DNA of 64,000 nucleotides from assembly GCA_964057225.1 (NCBI GenBank), contig OZ059898.1, positions 17,213,267 through 17,277,266 on the forward strand. The letters run 5' to 3'. Made by a program: the position numbers and the translations under genes. Of the stretch, positions 29,155-41,790 are shown piece after piece. Below the pieces are notes generated by a model. The model worked only from the letters and a program-made list of their open reading frames with translations, was not told where the DNA came from and did not search any database. Origin of the DNA: Auanema rhodensis. Its lineage: Eukaryota; Nematoda; Chromadorea; Rhabditida; Rhabditidae. Positions within the stretch are counted from its first letter, which is position 1, and the number at the start of each line of letters is the position of its first letter.

Positions 29155-31962
29155 GGAATCTAAAAACATCTACTTTTTGCTAAATTATTTTGAAATTTTT
29201 CGAAAAAAGTTTTGTCAAAATGTTTTTGGAAGCAATGTTGAGTGTACATGGAAACTCAACATACACTAATGCATCATTTTTCAAACGATCATAACTAATT
29301 TTTGTATTAAGCGTTTCTCAATGTAGTATAGTGCATTCGATGCGGATTTTTAAGCTGCGTCGATCTGTGTTATCAGATTTGCGCTAGCTTAAAAATGCAC
29401 CGAGACATCAACTGATATAAGTTCACACTTATATCCTCGATTTTCACCCTGAAGATTTAATTTTTTCGTTGAATAACATTGTCCATCGTCTTTGCCTTGA
29501 GAAAAGGAATCTAAAAACATCTACTTTTTGCTAAATTATTTTGAAATTTTTCGAAAAAATTTTTGTCAAAATGTTTTTGGAAGCAATGTTGAGTGTACAT
29601 GGAAACTCAACATACACTAATGCACCATTTTTCAAACGATCATAACTAATTTTTGTATTAAGCGTTTCTTAATGTAGTATAGTGCATTCGATGCGGATTT
29701 TTAAGCTGCGTCGATCTGTGTTATCAGATTTGCGCTAGCTTAAAAATGCACCGAGATATCAACTGATATAAGTTCACACTTATATCCTCGATTTTCACCC
29801 TGAAGAAATAATTTTTTCGTTGAATAACATTGTCCATCGTCTTTGCCTTGAAAAAAGGAATCTAAAAACATCTACTTTTTGCTAAATTATTTTGAAATTT
29901 TTCGAAAAAATTTTTGTCAAAATGTTTTTGGAAGCAATGTTGAGTGTACATGGAAACTCAACATACACTAATGCATCATTTTTCAAACGATCATAACTAA
30001 TTTTTGTATTAAGCGTTTCTCAATGTAGTATAGTGCATTCGATGCGGATTTTTAAGCTGCGTCGATCTGTGTTATCAGATTTGCGCTAGCTTAAAAATGC
30101 ACCGAGACATCAACTGATATAAGTTCACACTTATATCCTCGATTTTCACCCTGAAGAAATAATTTTTTCGTTGAATAACATTGTCCATCGTCTTTGCCTT
30201 GAAAAAAGGAATCTAAAAACATCTACTTTTTGCTAAATTATTTTGAAATTTTTCGAAAAAAGTTTTGTCAAAATGTTTTTGGAAGCAATGTTGAGTGTAC
30301 ATGGAAACTCAACATACACTAATGCATCATTTTTCAAACGATCATAACTAATTTTTGTATCAAGCGTTTCTCAATGTAGTATAGTGCATTCGATGCGGAT
30401 TTTTAAGCTGCGTCGATCTGTGTTATGAGATTTGCGCTAGCTTAAAAATGCACCGAGATATCAACTGATATAAGTTCACACTTATATCCTCGATTTTCAC
30501 CCTGAAGAAATAATTTTTTCGTTGAATAACATTGTCCATCGTCTTTGCCTTGAAAAAAGGAATCTAAAAACATCTACTTTTTGCTAAATTATTTTGAAAT
30601 TTTTCGAAAAAATTTTTGTCAAAATGTTTTTGGAAGCAATGTTGAGTGTACATGGAAACTCAACATACACTAATGCATCATTTTTCAAACGATCATAACT
30701 AATTTTTGTATTAAGCGTTTCTCAATGTAGTATAGTGCATTCGATGCGGATTTTTAAGCTGCGTCGATCTGTGTTATCAGATTTGCGCTAGCTTAAAAAT
30801 GCACCGAGACATCAACTGATATAAGTTCACACTTATATCCTCGATTTTCACCCTGAAGAAATAATTTTTTCGTTGAATAACATTGTCCATCGTCTTTGCC
30901 TTGAAAAAAGGAATCTAAAAACATCTACTTTTTGCTAAATTATTTTGAAATTTTTCGAAAAAAGTTTTGTCAAAATGTTTTTGGAAGCAATGTTGAGTGT
31001 ACATGGAAACTCAACATACACTAATGCATCATTTTTCAAACGATCATAACTAATTTTTGTATTAAGCGTTTCTCAATGTAGTATAGTGCATTCGATGCAG
31101 ATTTTTAAGCTGCGTCGATCTGTGTTATCAGATTTGCGCTAGCTTAAAAATGCACCGAGACATCAACTGATATAAGTTCACACTTATATCCTCGATTTTC
31201 ACCCTGAAGAAATAATTTTTTCGTTGAATAACATTGTCCATCGTCTTTGCCTTGAAAAAAGGAATCTAAAAACATCTACTTTTTGCTAAATTATTTTGAA
31301 ATTTTTCGAAAAAAGTTTTGTCAAAATGTTTTTGGAAGCAATGTTGAGTGTACATGGAAACTCAACATACACTAATGCATCATTTTTCAAACGATCATAA
31401 CTAATTTTTGTATTAAGCGTTTCTCAATGTAGTATAGTGCATTCGATGCGGATTTTTAAGCTGCGTCGATCTGTGTTATCAGATTTGCGCTAGCTTAAAA
31501 ATGCACCGAGACATCAACTGATATAAGTTCACACTTATATCCTCGATTTTCACCCTGAAGATTTAATTTTTTCGTTGAATAACATTGTCCATCGTCTTTG
31601 CCTTGAGAAAAGGAATCTAAAAACATCTACTTTTTGCTAAATTATTTTGAAATTTTTCGAAAAAATTTTTGTCAAAATGTTTTTGGAAGCAATGTTGAGT
31701 GTACATGGAAACTCAACATACACTAATGCACCATTTTTCAAACGATCATAACTAATTTTTGTATTAAGCGTTTCTTAATGTAGTATAGTGCATTCGATGC
31801 GGATTTTTAAGCTGCGTCGATCTGTGTTATCAGATTTGCGCTAGCTTAAAAATGCACCGAGATATCAACTGATATAAGTTCACACTTATATCCTCGATTT
31901 TCACCCTGAAGAAATAATTTTTTCGTTGAATAACATTGTCCATCGTCTTTGCCTTGAAAAAA
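29155..31962 (+). repeat. Block D HOR, copy 2 (8 monomers, 2,808 bp)
   Basis: Copy of 25996-28803. A difference noted by eye is 'gatgcagattt' near 31098 where copy 1 has 'gatgcggattt' near 27939. Confidence 0.88.
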
Positions 31963-34900
31963 GGAATCTAAAAACATCTACTTTTTGCTAAATTATTCTG
32001 AAATTTTTCGAAAAAATTTTTGTCAAAATGTTTTTGGAAGCAATGTTGAGTGTACATGGAAACTCAACATACACTAATGCACCATTTTTCAAACGATCAT
32101 AACTAATTTTTGTATTAAGCGTTTCTCAATGTAGTATAGTGCATTCGATGCGGATTTTTAAGCTGCGTCGATCTGTGTTATCAGATTTGCGCTAGCTTAA
32201 AAATGCACCGAGATATCAACTGATATAAGTTCACACTTATATCCTCGATTTTCACCCTGAAGAATTAATTTTTTCGTTGAATAACATTGTCCATCGTCTT
32301 TGCCTTGAAAAAAGGAATCTAAAAACATCTACTTTTTGCTAAATTATTTTGAAATTTTTCGAAAAAATTTTTGTCAAAATGTTTTTGGAAGCAATGTTGA
32401 GTGTACATGGAAACTCAACATACACTAATGCACCATTTTTCAAACGATCATAACTAATTTTTGTATTAAGCGTTTCTTAATGTAGTATAGTGCATTCGAT
32501 GCGGATTTTTAAGCTGCGTCGATCTGTGTTATCAGATTTGCGCTAGCTTAAAAATGCACCGAGATATCAACTGATATAAGTTCACACTTATATCCTCGAT
32601 TTTCACCCTGAAGAAATAATTTTTTCGTTGAATAACATTGTCCATCGTCTTTGCCTTGAAAAAAGGAATCTAAAAACATCTACTTTTTGCTAAATTATTC
32701 TGAAATTTTTCGAAAAAATTTTTGTCAAAATGTTTTTGGAAGCAATGTTGAGTGTACATGGAAACTCAACATACACTAATGCACCATTTTTCAAACGATC
32801 ATAACTAATTTTTGTATTAAGCGTTTCTCAATGTAGTATAGTGCATTCGATGCGGATTTTTAAGCTGCGTCGATCTGTGTTATCAGATTTGCGCTAGCTT
32901 AAAAATGCACCGAGATATCAACTGATATAAGTTCACACTTATATCCTCGATTTTCACCCTGAAGAATTAATTTTTTCGTTGAATAACATTGTCCATCGTC
33001 TTTGCCTTGAAAAAAGGAATCTAAAAACATCTACTTTTTGCTGAATTATTTTGAAATTTTTCGAAAAAATTTTTGTCAAAATGTTTTTGGAAGCAATGTT
33101 GAGTGTACATGGAAACTCAACATACACTAATGCATTATTTTTCAAACGATCATAACTAATTTTTGAATTAAGCGTTTCTCAATGTAGTATAGTGCATTCG
33201 ATGCGGATTTTTAAGCTGCGTCGATCTGTGTTATCAGATTTGCGCTAGCTTAAAAATGCACCGAGACATCAACTGATATAAGTTCACACTTATATCCTCG
33301 ATTTTCACCCTGAAGAAATAATTTTTTCGTTGAATAACATTGTCCATCGTGTTTGCCTTGAAAAAAGGAATCTAAAAACATCTACTTTTTGCTAAATTAT
33401 TTTGAAATTTTTCGAAAAAATTTTTGTCAAAATGTTTTTGGAAGCAATGTTGAGTGTACATGGAAACTCAACATACACTAATGCATCATTTTTCAAACGA
33501 TCATAACTAATTTTTGTATTAAGCGTTTCTCAATGTAGTATAGTGCATTCGATGCGGATTTTTAAGCTGCGTCGATCTGTGTTATCAGATTTGCGCTAGC
33601 TTAAAAATGCACCGAGACATCAACTGATATAAGTTCACACTTATATCCTCGATTTTCACCCTGAAGATTTAATTTTTTCGTTGAATAACATTGTCCATCG
33701 TCTTTGCCTTGAGAAAAGGAATCTAAAAACATCTACTTTTTGCTAAATTATTTTGAAATTTTTCGAAAAAATTTTTGTCAAAATGTTTTTGGAAGCAATG
33801 TTGAGTGTACATGGAAACTCAACATACACTAATGCACCATTTTTCAAACGATCATAACTAATTTTTGTATTAAGCGTTTCTTAATGTAGTATAGTGCATT
33901 CGATGCGGATTTTTAAGCTGCGTCGATCTGTGTTATCAGATTTGCGCTAGCTTAAAAATGCACCGAGATATCAACTGATATAAGTTCACACTTATATCCT
34001 CGATTTTCACCCTGAAGAAATAATTTTTTCGTTGAATAACATTGTCCATCGTCTTTGCCTTGAAAAAAGGAATCTAAAAACATCTACTTTTTGCTAAATT
34101 ATTTTGAAATTTTTCGAAAAAATTTTTGTCAAAATGTTTTTGGAAGCAATGTTGAGTGTACATGGAAACTCAACATACACTAATGCATCATTTTTCAAAC
34201 GATCATAACTAATTTTTGTATTAAGCGTTTCTCAATGTAGTATAGTGCATTCGATGCGGATTTTTAAGCTGCGTCGATCTGTATTATCAGATTTGCGCTA
34301 GCTTAAAAATGCACCGAGATATCAACTGATATAAGTTCACACTTATATCCTCGATTTTCACCCTGAAGATTTAAATTTTTCCTTGAATAACATTGTCCAT
34401 CGTCTTTGCCTTGAAAAAAGGAATCTAAAAACATTTACTTTTTGCTAAATTATTTTGAAATTTTTCGAAAAAATTTTTGTCAAAATGTTTTTGGAAGCAA
34501 TGTTGAGTGTACATGGAAACTCAACATACACTAATGCATCATTTTTCAAACGATCATAACTAATTTTTGTATTAAGCGTTTCTCAATGTAGTATAGTGCA
34601 TTCGATGCGGATTTTTAAGCTGCGTCGATCTGTGTTATCAGATTTGCGCTAGCTTAAAAATGCACCGAGACATCAACTGATATAAGTTCACACTTATATC
34701 CTCGATTTTCACCCTGAAGAATTAATTTTTTCGTTGAATAACATTGTCCATCGTCTTTGCCTTGAAAAAAGGAATCTAAAAACATCTACTTTTTGCTGAA
34801 TTATTTTGAAATTTTTCGAAAAAATTTTTGTCAAAATGTTTTTGGAAGCAATGTTGAGTGTACATGGAAACTCAACATACACTAATGCATTATTTTTCAA

Positions 34901-36215
34901 ACGATCATAACTAATTTTTGAATTAAGCGTTTCTCAATGTAGTATAGTGCATTCGATGCGGATTTTTAAGCTGCGTCGATCTGTGTTATCAGATTTGCGC
35001 TAGCTTAAAAATGCACCGAGATATCAACTGATATAAGTTCACACTTATATTCTCGATTTTCACCCTGAAGAATTAATTTTTTCGTTGAATAACATTGTCC
35101 ATCGTCTTTGCCTTGAAAAAAGGAATCTAAAAACATTTACTTTTTGCTAAATTATTCTGAAATTTTTCGAAAAAATTTTTGTCAAAATGTTTTTGGAAGC
35201 AATGTTGAGTGTACATGGAAACTCAACATACACTAATGCATCATTTTTCAAACGATCATAACTAATTTTTGTATTAAGCGTTTCTCAATGTAGTATAGTG
35301 CATTCGATGCGGATTTTTAAGCTGCGTCGATCTGTGTTATCAGATTTGCGCTAGCTTAAAAATGCACCGAGACATCAACTGATATAAGTTCACACTTATA
35401 TCCTCGATTTTCACCCTGAAGAAATAATTTTTTCGTTGAATAACATTGTCCATCGTCTTTGCCTTGAAAAAAGAAATCTAAAAACATCTACTTTTTGCTA
35501 AATTATTTTGAAATTTTTCGAAAAAATTTTTGTCAAAATGTTTTTGGAAGCAATGTTGAGTGTACATGGAAACTCAACATACACTAATGCATTATTTTTC
35601 AAACGATCATAACTAATTTTTGAATTAAGCGTTTCTCAATGTAGTATAGTGCATTCGATGCGGATTTTTAAGCTGCGTCGATCTGTGTTATCAGATTTGC
35701 GCTAGCTTAAAAATGCACCGAGATATCAACTGATATAAGTTCACACTTATATTCTCGATTTTCACCCTGAAGAATTAATTTTTTCGTTGAATAACATTGT
35801 CCATCGTCTTTGCCTTGAAAAAAGGAATCTAAAAACATTTACTTTTTGCTAAATTATTCTGAAATTTTTCGAAAAAATTTTTGTCAAAATGTTTTTGGAA
35901 GCAATGTTGAGTGTACATGGAAACTCAACATACACTAATGCATCATTTTTCAAACGATCATAACTAATTTTTGTATTAAGCGTTTCTCAATGTAGTATAG
36001 TGCATTTGATGCGGATTTTTAAGCTGCGTCGATCTGTGTTATCAGATTTGCGCTAGCTTAAAAATGCACCGAGACATCAACTGATATAAGTTCACACTTA
36101 TATCCTCGATTTTCACCCTGAAGAAATAATTTTTTCGTTGAATAACATTGTCCATCGTGTTTGCCTTGAAAAAAGGAATCTAAAAACATCTACTTTTTGC
36201 TAAATTATTTTGAAA

Positions 36216-36227
36216 TTTTTCGAAAAA
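36216..36227. repeat. A/T-tract palindrome (TTTTTCGAAAAA)
   Basis: This is a perfect 12-bp palindrome centred on CG at monomer bases 42-53. It is followed directly by a further A and a T5 run, so alternating A and T tracts cover about 25 bp. It is present in almost every monomer; 57980 and 58331 carry a T-to-C change within it. Such A/T tracts commonly give curved DNA, a known property of many satellites; curvature here is inferred, not measured. Confidence 0.85.
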
Positions 36228-36254
36228 ATTTTTGTCAAAATGTTTTTGGAAGCA

Positions 36255-36282
36255 ATGTTGAGTGTACATGGAAACTCAACAT
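36255..36282. repeat. Inverted repeat 1: 9-bp arms, 10-nt loop
   Basis: The arms ATGTTGAGT and ACTCAACAT (monomer bases 81-89 and 100-108) are perfect reverse complements around a 10-nt spacer that includes TGTACA. The segment is nearly invariant across the array. The recurrent exceptions are G83A and C106T, which hit the same base pair in different monomers. It could form a small cruciform or RNA hairpin; no function is shown by sequence. Confidence 0.9.
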
Positions 36283-36365
36283 ACACTAATGCATCATTTT
36301 TCAAACGATCATAACTAATTTTTGTATTAAGCGTTTCTCAATGTAGTATAGTGCATTCGATGCGG

Positions 36366-36416
36366 ATTTTTAAGCTGCGTCGATCTGTGTTATCAGATTT
36401 GCGCTAGCTTAAAAAT
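36366..36416. repeat. Inverted repeat 2: 51-nt long imperfect hairpin
   Basis: Outer arms ATTTTTAAGCT and AGCTTAAAAAT (monomer bases 192-202 and 232-242) pair perfectly over 11 bp. Inside them, GCG pairs with CGC (one bulged T) and, after a 3x3 internal loop, ATCTG pairs with CAGAT around a 6-nt TGTTAT loop. In RNA two of the three internal-loop positions could be G-U wobbles, giving an almost continuous stem. This is the strongest fold in the monomer and recurs about every 351 bp. Scattered monomers carry substitutions in it, for example 196T>G and 197T>C. Confidence 0.88.
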
Positions 36417-36433
36417 GCACCGAGACATCAACT

Positions 36434-36455
36434 GATATAAGTTCACACTTATATC
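36434..36455. repeat. Inverted repeat 3: 9-bp arms, 4-nt loop
   Basis: GATATAAGT and ACTTATATC (monomer bases 260-268 and 273-281) pair perfectly around a TCAC loop. Some block-A monomers have TTAC in the loop, leaving the stem intact. Block-E and block-G monomers with 'atattctcg' weaken only the terminal pair to G-T. The stem lies 17 bp after inverted repeat 2, so two hairpins sit side by side in each unit. Confidence 0.9.
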
Positions 36456-36876
36456 CTCGATTTTCACCCTGAAGAAATAATTTTTTCGTTGAATAACATT
36501 GTCCATCGTCTTTGCCTTGAAAAAAGGAATCTAAAAACATCTACTTTTTGCTAAATTATTTTGAAATTTTTCGAAAAAATTTTTGTCAAAATGTTTTTGG
36601 AAGCAATGTTGAGTGTACATGGAAACTCAACATACACTAATGCATCATTTTTCAAACGATCATAACTAATTTTTGTATTAAGCGTTTCTCAATGTAGTAT
36701 AGTGCATTCGATGCGGATTTTTAAGCTGCGTCGATCTGTGTTATCAGATTTGCGCTAGCTTAAAAATGCACCGAGACATCAACTGATATAAGTTCACACT
36801 TATATCCTCGATTTTCACCCTGAAGAAATAATTTTTTCGTTGAATAACATTGTCCATCGTCTTTGCCTTGAAAAAA

Positions 36877-39333
36877 GGAATCTAAAAACATCTACTTTTT
36901 GCTAAATTATTTTGAAATTTTTCGAAAAAATTTTTGTCAAAATGTTTTTGGAAGCAATGTTGAGTGTACATGGAAACTCAACATACACTAATGCATCATT
37001 TTTCAAACGATCATAACTAATTTTTGTATTAAGCGTTTCTCAATGTAGTATAGTGCATTCGATGCGGATTTTTAAGCTGCGTCGATCTGTGTTATCAGAT
37101 TTGCGCTAGCTTAAAAATGCACCGAGACATCAACTGATATAAGTTCACACTTATATCCTCGATTTTCACCCTGAAGAAATAATTTTTTCGTTGAATAACA
37201 TTGTCCATCGTCTTTGCCTTGAAAAAAGGAATCTAAAAACATCTACTTTTTGCTAAATTATTTTGAAATTTTTCGAAAAAATTTTTGTCAAAATGTTTTT
37301 GGAAGCAATATTGAGTGTACATGGAAACTCAACATACACTAATGCATCATTTTTCAAACGATCATAACTAATTTTTGTATTAAGCGTTTCTCAATGTAGT
37401 ATAGTGCATTCGATGCGGATTTTTAAGCTGCGTCGATCTGTGTTATCAGATTTGCGCTAGCTTAAAAATGCACCGAGACATCAACTGATATAAGTTCACA
37501 CTTATATCCTCGATTTTCACCCTGAAGAAATAATTTTTTCGTTGAATAACATTGTCCATCGTCTTTGCCTTGAAAAAAGGAATCTAAAAACATCTACTTT
37601 TTGCTAAATTATTTTGAAATTTTTCGAAAAAATTTTTGTCAAAATGTTTTTGGAAGCAATGTTGAGTGTACATGGAAACTCAACATACACTAATGCATCA
37701 TTTTTCAAACGATCATAACTAATTTTTGTATTAAGCGTTTCTCAATGTAGTATAGTGCATTCGATGCGGATTTTTAAGCTGCGTCGATCTGTGTTATCAG
37801 ATTTGCGCTAGCTTAAAAATGCACCGAGACATCAACTGATATAAGTTCACACTTATATCCTCGATTTTCACCCTGAAGAAATAATTTTTTCGTTGAATAA
37901 CATTGTCCATCGTCTTTGCCTTGAAAAAAGGAATCTAAAAACATCTACTTTTTGCTAAATTATTTTGAAATTTTTCGAAAAAATTTTTGTCAAAATGTTT
38001 TTGGAAGCAATATTGAGTGTACATGGAAACTCAACATACACTAATGCATCATTTTTCAAACGATCATAACTAATTTTTGTATTAAGCGTTTCTCAATGTA
38101 GTATAGTGCATTCGATGCGGATTTTTAAGCTGCGTCGATCTGTGTTATCAGATTTGCGCTAGCTTAAAAATGCACCGAGACATCAACTGATATAAGTTCA
38201 CACTTATATCCTCGATTTTCACCCTGAAGAAATAATTTTTTCGTTGAATAACATTGTCCATCGTCTTTGCCTTGAAAAAAGGAATCTAAAAACATCTACT
38301 TTTTGCTAAATTATTTTGAAATTTTTCGAAAAAATTTTTGTCAAAATGTTTTTGGAAGCAATGTTGAGTGTACATGGAAACTCAACATACACTAATGCAT
38401 CATTTTTCAAACGATCATAACTAATTTTTGTATTAAGCGTTTCTCAATGTAGTATAGTGCATTCGATGCGGATTTTTAAGCTGCGTCGATCTGTGTTATC
38501 AGATTTGCGCTAGCTTAAAAATGCACCGAGACATCAACTGATATAAGTTCACACTTATATCCTCGATTTTCACCCTGAAGAAATAATTTTTTCGTTGAAT
38601 AACATTGTCCATCGTCTTTGCCTTGAAAAAAGGAATCTAAAAACATCTACTTTTTGCTAAATTATTTTGAAATTTTTCGAAAAAATTTTTGTCAAAATGT
38701 TTTTGGAAGCAATGTTGAGTGTACATGGAAACTCAACATACACTAATGCATCATTTTTCAAACGATCATAACTAATTTTTGTATTAAGCGTTTCTCAATG
38801 TAGTATAGTGCATTCGATGCGGATTTTTAAGCTGCGTCGATCTGTGTTATCAGATTTGCGCTAGCTTAAAAATGCACCGAGACATCAACTGATATAAGTT
38901 CACACTTATATCCTCGATTTTCACCCTGAAGAAATAATTTTTTCGTTGAATAACATTGTCCATCGTCTTTGCCTTGAAAAAAGAAATCTAAAAACATCTA
39001 CTTTTTGCTAAATTATTTTGAAATTTTTCGAAAAAATTTTTGTCAAAATGTTTTTGGAAGCAATGTTGAGTGTACATGGAAACTCAACATACACTAATGC
39101 ATTATTTTTCAAACGATCATAACTAATTTTTGAATTAAGCGTTTCTCAATGTAGTATAGTGCATTCGATGCGGATTTTTAAGCTGCGTCGATCTGTGTTA
39201 TCAGATTTGCGCTAGCTTAAAAATGCACCGAGATATCAACTGATATAAGTTCACACTTATATTCTCGATTTTCACCCTGAAGAATTAATTTTTTCGTTGA
39301 ATAACATTGTCCATCGTCTTTGCCTTGAAAAAA
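36877..39333 (+). repeat. Block F HOR, copy 1 (7 monomers, 2,457 bp)
   Basis: Six nearly identical monomers, two of them with 'aatattgag' (37228 and 37930), are followed by a marker monomer at 38983 ('gaaatct', 'gcatta', 'gaattaagcg', 'attctcg'). The same arrangement recurs directly downstream at 2,457 bp. Confidence 0.9.
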
Positions 39334-41790
39334 GGAATCTAAAAACATCTACTTTTTGCTAAATTATTTTGAAATTTTTCGAAAAAATTTTTGTCAAAAT
39401 GTTTTTGGAAGCAATGTTGAGTGTACATGGAAACTCAACATACACTAATGCATCATTTTTCAAACGATCATAACTAATTTTTGTATTAAGCGTTTCTCAA
39501 TGTAGTATAGTGCATTCGATGCGGATTTTTAAGCTGCGTCGATCTGTGTTATCAGATTTGCGCTAGCTTAAAAATGCACCGAGACATCAACTGATATAAG
39601 TTCACACTTATATCCTCGATTTTCACCCTGAAGAAATAATTTTTTCGTTGAATAACATTGTCCATCGTCTTTGCCTTGAAAAAAGGAATCTAAAAACATC
39701 TACTTTTTGCTAAATTATTTTGAAATTTTTCGAAAAAATTTTTGTCAAAATGTTTTTGGAAGCAATATTGAGTGTACATGGAAACTCAACATACACTAAT
39801 GCATCATTTTTCAAACGATCATAACTAATTTTTGTATTAAGCGTTTCTCAATGTAGTATAGTGCATTCGATGCGGATTTTTAAGCTGCGTCGATCTGTGT
39901 TATCAGATTTGCGCTAGCTTAAAAATGCACCGAGACATCAACTGATATAAGTTCACACTTATATCCTCGATTTTCACCCTGAAGAAATAATTTTTTCGTT
40001 GAATAACATTGTCCATCGTCTTTGCCTTGAAAAAAGGAATCTAAAAACATCTACTTTTTGCTAAATTATTTTGAAATTTTTCGAAAAAATTTTTGTCAAA
40101 ATGTTTTTGGAAGCAATGTTGAGTGTACATGGAAACTCAACATACACTAATGCATCATTTTTCAAACGATCATAACTAATTTTTGTATTAAGCGTTTCTC
40201 AATGTAGTATAGTGCATTCGATGCGGATTTTTAAGCTGCGTCGATCTGTGTTATCAGATTTGCGCTAGCTTAAAAATGCACCGAGACATCAACTGATATA
40301 AGTTCACACTTATATCCTCGATTTTCACCCTGAAGAAATAATTTTTTCGTTGAATAACATTGTCCATCGTCTTTGCCTTGAAAAAAGGAATCTAAAAACA
40401 TCTACTTTTTGCTAAATTATTTTGAAATTTTTCGAAAAAATTTTTGTCAAAATGTTTTTGGAAGCAATATTGAGTGTACATGGAAACTCAACATACACTA
40501 ATGCATCATTTTTCAAACGATCATAACTAATTTTTGTATTAAGCGTTTCTCAATGTAGTATAGTGCATTCGATGCGGATTTTTAAGCTGCGTCGATCTGT
40601 GTTATCAGATTTGCGCTAGCTTAAAAATGCACCGAGACATCAACTGATATAAGTTCACACTTATATCCTCGATTTTCACCCTGAAGAAATAATTTTTTCG
40701 TTGAATAACATTGTCCATCGTCTTTGCCTTGAAAAAAGGAATCTAAAAACATCTACTTTTTGCTAAATTATTTTGAAATTTTTCGAAAAAATTTTTGTCA
40801 AAATGTTTTTGGAAGCAATGTTGAGTGTACATGGAAACTCAACATACACTAATGCATCATTTTTCAAACGATCATAACTAATTTTTGTATTAAGCGTTTC
40901 TCAATGTAGTATAGTGCATTCGATGCGGATTTTTAAGCTGCGTCGATCTGTGTTATCAGATTTGCGCTAGCTTAAAAATGCACCGAGACATCAACTGATA
41001 TAAGTTCACACTTATATCCTCGATTTTCACCCTGAAGAAATAATTTTTTCGTTGAATAACATTGTCCATCGTCTTTGCCTTGAAAAAAGGAATCTAAAAA
41101 CATCTACTTTTTGCTAAATTATTTTGAAATTTTTCGAAAAAATTTTTGTCAAAATGTTTTTGGAAGCAATGTTGAGTGTACATGGAAACTCAACATACAC
41201 TAATGCATCATTTTTCAAACGATCATAACTAATTTTTGTATTAAGCGTTTCTCAATGTAGTATAGTGCATTCGATGCGGATTTTTAAGCTGCGTCGATCT
41301 GTGTTATCAGATTTGCGCTAGCTTAAAAATGCACCGAGACATCAACTGATATAAGTTCACACTTATATCCTCGATTTTCACCCTGAAGAAATAATTTTTT
41401 CGTTGAATAACATTGTCCATCGTCTTTGCCTTGAAAAAAGAAATCTAAAAACATCTACTTTTTGCTAAATTATTTTGAAATTTTTCGAAAAAATTTTTGT
41501 CAAAATGTTTTTGGAAGCAATGTTGAGTGTACATGGAAACTCAACATACACTAATGCATTATTTTTCAAACGATCATAACTAATTTTTGAATTAAGCGTT
41601 TCTCAATGTAGTATAGTGCATTCGATGCGGATTTTTAAGCTGCGTCGATCTGTGTTATCAGATTTGCGCTAGCTTAAAAATGCACCGAGATATCAACTGA
41701 TATAAGTTCACACTTATATTCTCGATTTTCACCCTGAAGAATTAATTTTTTCGTTGAATAACATTGTCCATCGTCTTTGCCTTGAAAAAA
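39334..41790 (+). repeat. Block F HOR, copy 2 (7 monomers, 2,457 bp)
   Basis: Tandem copy of 36877-39333: 'aatattgag' in 39685 and 40387, marker monomer at 41440. I saw no difference from copy 1 by eye, so this is the most recent-looking duplication in the window. Confidence 0.9.

Larger units (their letters stand above)
36175..36525 (+). repeat. Representative consensus-like satellite monomer
   Basis: This 351-bp unit matches the commonest state at nearly every variable site and serves as the reference for monomer numbering (base 1 = first G of 'ggaatct'). Main variable sites: base 28 (A or G), 35-37 ('ttg', 'ctg', 'cgg'), 83 (G/A), 106 (C/T), 120-121 ('tc', 'tt', 'cc'), 177 (G/T), 252 (C/T) and 302-303 (AA, AT or TT). 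Usable landmark sites are TTCGAA near base 45, ATGCAT at 115-120 (lost in the 'gcacc' variants) and GCTAGC near 229. No internal 175-bp half-repeat was visible by eye. Confidence 0.95.
31963..36876 (+). repeat. Block E: mosaic of monomer types
   Basis: Fourteen monomers. 31963 and 32665 are alike at 702 bp. A monomer with 'gcatta' and 'gaattaagcg' recurs at 33016, 34771 and 35473. Markers of block C ('gagaaaagg' with 'cttaatg' at 33718; 'gatttaaattt' from 34069) mix with those later seen in blocks F and G ('gtgtttgcc', 'attctcg'). No single period explains the whole block; it reads as a junction where neighbouring HOR families were recombined. From 36175 the monomers are of consensus type. 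Confidence 0.8.

Noticed and set aside
36358-36374. CENP-B box-like motif around 'attcgatgcgg' and around 'tttttcgaaaaaa'
   Set aside because: Both have TTCG, but the conserved CGGG half and the required spacing of the 17-bp box are missing; the resemblance is too weak to call.
36434-36460. TATA-like promoter in 'gatataag' and 'ttatatcc'
   Set aside because: The AT-rich words arise from the arms of inverted repeat 3; there is no initiator, downstream gene or polymerase III A/B box pattern to support a promoter.
36175-36525. Monomer as a tandem dimer of two 175-bp half units
   Set aside because: Comparing the two halves by eye gave only shared A/T runs, no sustained similarity.
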